Source: JBFWNZ01 sp050250795 (GTDB lineage Bacteria; Pseudomonadota; Alphaproteobacteria; UBA8366). From it: 11,801 nt of DNA. The notes below the pieces were generated by a model that saw nothing but the letters and a program-made list of their open reading frames with translations, had not been told where the DNA came from and did no database searches. Below are positions 7,152 through 11,801 of the stretch, piece after piece. A program made the translations under genes and the position numbers. The DNA lies in contig JBFWNZ010000091.1 of assembly GCA_050250795.1 (NCBI GenBank), forward strand, positions 1 through 11,801, read 5' to 3'. Each line of letters starts with the position of its first letter. Position 1 is the first letter of the stretch.

Positions 7152-7937
7152 ATGGATATCAGGCTGAACGGCCGTACCGCGCTGATCACGGGCGGCAGCA
7201 TGGGCCTCGGCAAGGCGATGGCGACGCGTTTTGCCGAGTCGGGTGCGGCGGTGGCGATCCTGGCGCGGCGCCAGGACATCCTGGACGAAGCGGTTGCCGA
7301 CATCCGGGCGAAGGCGCCGGGTGCCACGGTGGCGGGCATCGCCTGCGACGTCACCCGCGCCGACGAGATCGAAAAGGCCGTCGCCACCGCGATCCGCGAC
7401 CTCGGCAAAGTCGACATCCTGGTCAACAACGCCGGCAGTTCCGCCCGCGGCGCCTTCCTGTCGCTGACCGACAATGACTGGCAGGCCGATTTCGACCTCA
7501 AGCTGTTCGCCGCGATCCGCCTCACGCGGCTGCTGATGCCGGGCATGATCGAGCGGAACTGGGGCCGCGTCATCAATGTGCTCAACACGGCCGCCAAGGC
7601 CCCGCCGGCCGAGGGCGCGCCGACCGCGGTGACACGCGCCGCCGGCATGGCGCTGACCAAGATTCTCGCCAGCGAGGGGGCGCCGCACAACGTCCTGGTG
7701 AACGCGTTGCTGGTCGGTCTCATCGACAGCGACCAATGGGTGCGCCGGCACAAGACGCAGGCCGTCAACATGCCCTATGAGGATTTCCTGGCCGGGATGG
7801 CAAAGGGCATTCCGCTGAACCGGCTCGGCCGGTCCGAGGAGTTCGCCAACATCGCCTGCTTCCTCGCCTCCGACGCCGCGTCCTACATCACCGGAACCGC
7901 GATCAACGTCGACGGCGGGCGCGCGCCGGTCGTCTAA
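7152..7937 (+). CDS. Short-chain dehydrogenase/reductase-fold protein with atypical active site
   Basis: A protein of 261 residues (263 if the ATG at 7146 is used) with a clear classical SDR fold. The nucleotide-binding TGGSMGLG is at 13-20, ILARR ends the second strand and suggests NADP(H) preference, NNAG is at 92-95, and the C terminus reads YITGTAINVDGG. The catalytic residues do not match the family. Where Ser is expected there is N145, the Tyr-x-x-x-Lys motif reads T158-A-V-T-R162, and the active-site Asn of helix 4 appears to be K117. My by-eye alignment is anchored on the Ser-Tyr spacing of 13 and the Tyr-Lys spacing of 4. The protein may bind a dinucleotide without classical hydride-transfer chemistry, or may use different residues. 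Automatic annotation would probably call it an SDR oxidoreductase or 3-oxoacyl-ACP reductase; the substrate is unknown. It lies after the trxA terminator and converges on folC, with overlapping stop codons. Confidence 0.9.
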   Translation: MDIRLNGRTALITGGSMGLGKAMATRFAESGAAVAILARRQDILDEAVADIRAKAPGATVAGIACDVTRADEIEKAVATAIRDLGKVDILVNNAGSSARGAFLSLTDNDWQADFDLKLFAAIRLTRLLMPGMIERNWGRVINVLNTAAKAPPAEGAPTAVTRAAGMALTKILASEGAPHNVLVNALLVGLIDSDQWVRRHKTQAVNMPYEDFLAGMAKGIPLNRLGRSEEFANIACFLASDAASYITGTAINVDGGRAPVV

Positions 7938-9256
7938 GCACGGGTCATCTGGGCAGCGGTCTCGGCGGCCAGCACCTGCCCGGCCAGCGCCAGCGAGCCG
8001 CAGATCAGGACACGCGCCGGCCCCTCGAACCGGCCAACGGCGTCGAGGGCCGCCGCGAGATTCGGCGCCGCGGCGGTATGGCGGATACCGGCATCGACGG
8101 CCGCACGCCTCAGCACATCCGGCGCATGGGCCGCCGCCGCACCGGCAATGTCGAGGGCGACCAGCCCCGACACATGCGGCGCCAGCGGGGCCAGAAACGC
8201 GGCGGGCGGCTTGGTCGCCAGCATGCCGAAGACGAGGTGAAGCGGCCGGTCGCGCCAGTCCTCCGCCGTTTCGGCCAGGGCGCGGCCGGCCGAGGGATTA
8301 TGCCCGCCATCGAGCCAGAGCTCCCAGCCGGCAGGCAGCCGGGCTGCCAGCGGCCCGGTCAGCCGTTGCAGGCGGGCCGGCCACTCCGCATGGCGCAGCC
8401 CGGCGGCGATGGTGGCCGCATCGAGGCCGAAACCCGGCAACAGGCGCGCCGCCGCGATGGCCGCTCCGGCATTCTCCGTCTGGAACGCGCCCGGCAGCGC
8501 CGGAACCGGCAGCACGAGTTCTCCCGCCGCGTCGCTGTAGTGCAGACGGTCTCGCTCGCGACATACCGCCCATTCCGTGCCCAGGCGATGCAAGGGCGCC
8601 CCCAAGGCCGCAGCCCGAGCGGCGATGACCGCACCGGCCTCCGCCCCTTGCGCACCGATCACCGCCGGTACGCCGGGCTTCAGGATGCCGGCCTTCTCCG
8701 CCGCGATGGCGGCAATCGTGCCGCCCAGGAACTCGCAATGATCCAGGTCCACCGGCGTGATGACGGTCAGCGCCGGCCGCGCCACCACGTTGGTCGCGTC
8801 CAGCCGCCCGCCCATCCCCGTCTCCAGCAGCAGGATGTCGGCCGGCGTCTCGGCAAAGGCGAGGAAGGCCGCGGCCGTCGTGACCTCGAAGAAGGTGATC
8901 GGATCGTCGGCGTTGATCGCCTCGCAGCGGGCCAAAACATCGGCCAGCGCATCCTCGCCGATCACGTCGCCCGCGAGACGGATGCGCTCATGGAACCGGA
9001 CCAGATGCGGGGAGGTGTAGACATGCACCCGCCGTCCCGCCGCCTCCAGCATCGCGCGCAGGAAGGCGATGGTCGAACCCTTCCCGTTGGTCCCGGCCAC
9101 ATGGACGACCGGCGACAGGCGGTCCTGCGGCCGGCCGAGCCGGTCGAGGAAACGCAGCACCCTATCGAGGCCGAGATCGATGGTCCGGCCGTGCAGCCGG
9201 CCGAGCCGATCGAGAAGCGCGTCCGATCCGGCGGTATCCCTAGAACCGGGAGTCAT
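7934..9256 (-). CDS. folC: Bifunctional folylpolyglutamate synthase/dihydrofolate synthase
   Basis: A 440-residue Mur-ligase-family enzyme that ligates glutamate to dihydropteroate and to (tetrahydro)folates with ATP, in the cytoplasm. The ATP-binding loop GTNGKGS is at 55-61. It is followed by the folate-site segment YTSPHLVRFHERIR, then LLETGMGGRLDATN, then an LDHCEFLG...EKAGILKPG stretch typical of FolC. The C-terminal domain has LDGGHNP, where DGAHNP is commoner. The length is standard. The ATG at 9256 lies 17 bp inside the end of accD. I see no strong Shine-Dalgarno sequence before it, so translation probably depends on coupling to accD. It is the last gene of the minus-strand trpB-trpA-accD-folC cluster. 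Its TAG (7936-7934) overlaps the stop codon of the convergent SDR gene, and no terminator hairpin follows. Confidence 0.95.
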   Translation of the reverse strand: MTPGSRDTAGSDALLDRLGRLHGRTIDLGLDRVLRFLDRLGRPQDRLSPVVHVAGTNGKGSTIAFLRAMLEAAGRRVHVYTSPHLVRFHERIRLAGDVIGEDALADVLARCEAINADDPITFFEVTTAAAFLAFAETPADILLLETGMGGRLDATNVVARPALTVITPVDLDHCEFLGGTIAAIAAEKAGILKPGVPAVIGAQGAEAGAVIAARAAALGAPLHRLGTEWAVCRERDRLHYSDAAGELVLPVPALPGAFQTENAGAAIAAARLLPGFGLDAATIAAGLRHAEWPARLQRLTGPLAARLPAGWELWLDGGHNPSAGRALAETAEDWRDRPLHLVFGMLATKPPAAFLAPLAPHVSGLVALDIAGAAAAHAPDVLRRAAVDAGIRHTAAAPNLAAALDAVGRFEGPARVLICGSLALAGQVLAAETAAQMTRA

Positions 9257-10163
9257 GCCGGGATGCGCCCGACCCCGAACCGCCCGACGGCAGGGCCAGA
9301 ACGTCGCCGCCGGAATGCGGCTGACGCAGCAGGCCGATCAGCCGTGCAAGCGTCGCCTTGAGCTGCGTACGCGGGACGACCATGTCGACCATCCCGTGAT
9401 CCATGAGGTATTCGGACCGCTGGAATCCGGCCGGCAGGGTCTCGCGCACCGTCTGCTCGATCACCCGGGCACCGGCAAAGCCGATGGTCGCGCCCGGCTC
9501 GGCGATGTGGATGTCGCCCAGCATGGCGAAGCTGGCGGTGACGCCGCCGGTGGTCGGGTCCGCCAGCAGCACGATATAGGGCAACCCCGCCTCCTTCACC
9601 TCCTGCACCGCCGCGACCGTGCGCGGCATCTGCATCAGCGACAGCAGCCCTTCCTGCATGCGGGCCCCGCCCGAGGAGGGCACGACGATCAGCGGCGCCT
9701 GCTGCACCACGGCCAGCCGCGCCGCGGCGACGATCCCCTCGCCCACCGCCATGCCCATCGAGCCGCCGAGGAACGTGAAGTCGAAGGCCGCCACCACCGC
9801 GTTGTGGTCGCCGATGCGGCCATGCGCGACGACGATGGCGTCGGTCTCGCCGGTCGAGGACTGCGCCTCCTTCAGTCTTTCGCTATAGCGGCGCCGGTCG
9901 CGGAACCGCAACGGATCGACCGCGACGGCCGGCAGTTCGATCCGATGATATTCGCCGCCGTCGAACAGCATGCGCAGCCGGGTCTTGCCGGCGATCCGCA
10001 TGTGATGGCCGCAATGCTGGCAGACATGGAGATTCGCCTCCAGGTCGCGATGGAAGATCATCTGTCCGCAGGCGGGGCATTTATGCCAGAGATTGTCCGG
10101 CACGTCGTTGCGCCGGACCAGCGCCTGAATCTTCGGACGGACGAAGTTGGTCAGCCAGTTCAT
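9240..10163 (-). CDS. accD: Acetyl-CoA carboxylase carboxyltransferase subunit beta
   Basis: A 307-residue beta subunit of the carboxyltransferase half of acetyl-CoA carboxylase. With AccA it transfers the carboxyl group from biotin-BCCP to acetyl-CoA to make malonyl-CoA, the first committed step of fatty-acid synthesis. The N-terminal zinc ribbon is visible as C29, C32, C48 and C51 (CPAC...CQHC). The crotonase-fold domain carries the family signature SSGGARMQEG and GATIGFAGARVIEQT. The frame stays open upstream into trpA. I chose the ATG at 10163 because it begins the conserved MNWLTNFVRPKI N terminus and overlaps the trpA TGA as ATGA. The C-terminal tail is short and Gly/Ser-rich, which is common in alphaproteobacterial AccD. 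Its final 17 bp overlap the folC start. accA is not in the window. Confidence 0.97.
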   Translation of the reverse strand: MNWLTNFVRPKIQALVRRNDVPDNLWHKCPACGQMIFHRDLEANLHVCQHCGHHMRIAGKTRLRMLFDGGEYHRIELPAVAVDPLRFRDRRRYSERLKEAQSSTGETDAIVVAHGRIGDHNAVVAAFDFTFLGGSMGMAVGEGIVAAARLAVVQQAPLIVVPSSGGARMQEGLLSLMQMPRTVAAVQEVKEAGLPYIVLLADPTTGGVTASFAMLGDIHIAEPGATIGFAGARVIEQTVRETLPAGFQRSEYLMDHGMVDMVVPRTQLKATLARLIGLLRQPHSGGDVLALPSGGSGSGASRHDSRF

Positions 10164-10996
10164 GCCGCGTCGCGCCCCGCCCGAACCCCCGCCGCCAGTT
10201 CGCGCACATACGCCAGTACGCGTTCGACCGCATCGCCGCCGTCGCGCTGGGCCTGTGCGACCAACTCGACGATGGCCGAGCCCACCACCGCCGCATCGGC
10301 GACCGAGGCGACGGCCCGCGCCTGGGCCGGCGTCTTGATTCCGAAGCCGACGGCCACCGGCAGTCCGGTATGCCGCCGCAGCCGCTGCACGGCTTCGCGG
10401 ATCGCCGCATCCGAGGCCGAACGCGTGCCGGTGATGCCCAGGATGCTGACATAGTAGACGAAGCCGCTGGCACGCTGCAGCACGGTCGGCAGGCGGACAT
10501 CGTCCGTGGTCGGCGTGGTCAGCCGCACCCAGTTCAACCCCGCATCCAGCGCCGGCCGGCACAGTTCCGCGTCCTCTTCCGGCGGCAGGTCCACGATGAT
10601 CAGACCATCCACCCCGGCGGCTTTCGCGTCCGCGCAGAAGGCCGGGACGCCGTAGGTGTAGATCGGATTGTAGTAACCCATCAGCACGATGGGGGTGTCC
10701 TGGTCCCGCTCGCGGAAGGTCCGGACCATCGCCAGCGTGCGGCGGAGGGTGATACCGGATTTGAGCGCGCGCAGCGACGAGGCCTGGATCGCCGGGCCGT
10801 CCGCCATCGGATCGGAAAAGGGCATGCCCAGTTCGATCAGGTCGGCCCCCGCACCCGGCAGCCCGGCCAGGATGCGCGCGGACGTCTCAAGGTCCGGGTC
10901 GCCCGCCGTGACGAAGGTCACGAGCCCGCCGCGCCCCTCGGCGCGCAGCTTGGCGAAACGCCGGTCGATCCGGCTCTCCGACGCGGCGGCGCTCAC
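10160..10996 (-). CDS. trpA: Tryptophan synthase alpha chain
   Basis: A 278-residue TIM-barrel alpha subunit that cleaves indole-3-glycerol phosphate to indole and glyceraldehyde 3-phosphate and channels indole to TrpB. The catalytic glutamate and aspartate (E49 and D60 in Salmonella TrpA) correspond to E55 in LIELGMPFSDP and D66 in MADGP. Other family blocks are FVTAGDP, GYYNPIYTYG, IIVDLPPEE, the YYVSILGITG loop and the phosphate-binding AVGFGI. The open frame extends further upstream inside trpB. I chose the GTG at 10996, which overlaps the trpB stop as GTGA and has GGGAG (11008-11004) seven bases before it. The position directly after trpB fits the two subunits of one complex. The TGA overlaps accD's ATG. 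Confidence 0.97.
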   Translation of the reverse strand: MSAAASESRIDRRFAKLRAEGRGGLVTFVTAGDPDLETSARILAGLPGAGADLIELGMPFSDPMADGPAIQASSLRALKSGITLRRTLAMVRTFRERDQDTPIVLMGYYNPIYTYGVPAFCADAKAAGVDGLIIVDLPPEEDAELCRPALDAGLNWVRLTTPTTDDVRLPTVLQRASGFVYYVSILGITGTRSASDAAIREAVQRLRRHTGLPVAVGFGIKTPAQARAVASVADAAVVGSAIVELVAQAQRDGGDAVERVLAYVRELAAGVRAGRDAA

Positions 10997-11801
10997 AGCG
11001 ACACTCCCAGGGCATCGGCGATGGTGAAGATGTCCTTGTCGCCCCGGCCGCACATGTTCATCACCAGCAGATGGTCCTTGGGCAATGTGGGCGCGTGGCG
11101 GCGCACGAAGGCCAGCGCATGCGCCGGCTCCAGCGCGGGGATGATGCCTTCCAGCTTGCTGCACAGCTGGAACGCCTCCACCGCCTCGGCATCCGTCGCC
11201 GAGACATAGTCGACGCGGCCGGAATCGCGCAGCCAGGAATGCTCCGGCCCGATGCCCGGATAATCGAGACCGGCCGAGATCGAATGCGCCTCCAGGATCT
11301 GGCCGTCGCCGTCCTGCAGCAGATATGTCCGGTTGCCGTGCAGCACGCCCGGCCGCCCGCCGGTGAGCGAAGCGGCATGCGCGCCGCTGTCCAGCCCCTT
11401 GCCCGCCGCCTCGACGCCGTAGATCTTCACGCTCGGCTCGTCCAGGAACGGGTGGAACAGGCCGATGGCGTTCGAGCCGCCGCCGATGCAGGCGACCAGG
11501 CTGTCGGGCAGCCGCCCTTCCGCCTGCTGCATCTGCTCGCGCACCTCCTCGCCGATCACGCATTGGAAGTCGCGGACCATGGCGGGATAGGGGTGCGGGC
11601 CGGCCGCCGTGCCGATGATGTAGAAGGTGTTCTCGACATTGGCGACCCAGTCGCGCAGCGCCTCGTTCATCGCGTCCTTCAGCGACTGCGAGCCGCTGGT
11701 GACGGGCACCACCTCGGCGCCCAGCAACTTCATGCGGAATACGTTGGGCCGCTGCCGCTCGATATCCTTGGCGCCCAGGTAGACGACGCAGGGGATGTCG
11801 A
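10993..11801 (-). CDS. trpB: Tryptophan synthase beta chain, C-terminal two thirds (partial)
   Basis: The window holds the last 268 residues of the PLP-dependent beta subunit, which condenses indole with serine to form tryptophan. The frame runs off the right edge. It enters at about residue 130 of a roughly 400-residue protein, so the PLP lysine and the catalytic glutamate are outside. Visible blocks are YLGAKDIERQRPNVFRMKLL, the PLP phosphate-binding GGGSNAIG, SISAGLDYPGIGPEHS, EGIIPALEPAHA and GRGDKDIFT near the end. The residue equivalent to Salmonella Ser377, which faces the pyridine nitrogen of PLP, is Cys here (NMCGRGDKD, codon at 11052-11050). The first ATG in the window (11733) is an internal methionine, not a start. 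The stop overlaps trpA by GTGA. trpF is the likely upstream neighbour from known gene order, but it is not seen. Confidence 0.97.
   Translation of the reverse strand, partial: DIPCVVYLGAKDIERQRPNVFRMKLLGAEVVPVTSGSQSLKDAMNEALRDWVANVENTFYIIGTAAGPHPYPAMVRDFQCVIGEEVREQMQQAEGRLPDSLVACIGGGSNAIGLFHPFLDEPSVKIYGVEAAGKGLDSGAHAASLTGGRPGVLHGNRTYLLQDGDGQILEAHSISAGLDYPGIGPEHSWLRDSGRVDYVSATDAEAVEAFQLCSKLEGIIPALEPAHALAFVRRHAPTLPKDHLLVMNMCGRGDKDIFTIADALGVSL

Noticed and set aside
7913..7928. CGGCG/CGCCG inverted repeat at the end of the SDR gene
   Set aside because: It has a short stem inside coding sequence and no T-tract on either strand, so it is not a credible terminator.
8078..9361. 427-codon plus-strand open frame opposite folC, and a 461-codon one at 9069-10454
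   Set aside because: Both are antisense shadows of folC and accD/trpA. They have low-complexity composition, no domain motifs and no convincing ribosome binding site.
10164..10562. In-frame upstream extension of AccD into trpA
   Set aside because: It is shadow sequence of trpA. The conserved AccD N terminus and an ATGA overlap support the ATG at 10163.

Overview
The window looks like core chromosome of a high-GC alphaproteobacterium. The codon third positions are strongly G/C. The AddA/AddB pair is of the alphaproteobacterial type. The grouping trpB-trpA-accD-folC close to trxA-addA-addB is one I associate with that class. A Rhodospirillales-like member is my best guess, but the sequence does not prove it. 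Coding density is very high: the only non-coding stretches are about 36, 75 and 101 bp, so no gap exceeds 300 bp. I see no tRNA, rRNA, insertion sequence, prophage or CRISPR array.

Plus-strand half (1-7937). The window opens with the last 50 codons of a sugar-nucleotidyltransferase (MurU/HddC-like). It is followed by addB and addA, which overlap by a GTGA. Together they encode the helicase-nuclease that resects double-strand breaks for RecA loading. A promoter-like TTGACC-17-TAGAGT lies across the addA stop codon. It would let trxA (classical thioredoxin, WCGPC) be transcribed on its own, and a textbook intrinsic terminator closes trxA. A short-chain dehydrogenase-fold gene follows. It keeps the Rossmann nucleotide-binding motifs but has lost the usual Asn-Ser-Tyr-Lys catalytic residues.

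Minus-strand half (11801-7934, read right to left). trpB (3' part only), trpA, accD and folC form a tightly packed operon: GTGA overlap, ATGA overlap, then a 17-bp overlap. It joins the last step of tryptophan synthesis, the carboxyltransferase beta subunit of acetyl-CoA carboxylase, and folylpolyglutamate/dihydrofolate synthase. The two halves converge tail to tail at 7934-7937, where the stop codons of the SDR gene and folC overlap.

This is mainly an ordinary housekeeping region. I did not find a previously undescribed system. The items most worth a second look are the SDR protein with no canonical active site, the convergent stop-codon overlap with no terminator between the genes, and the AddB that lacks iron-sulfur cysteines.
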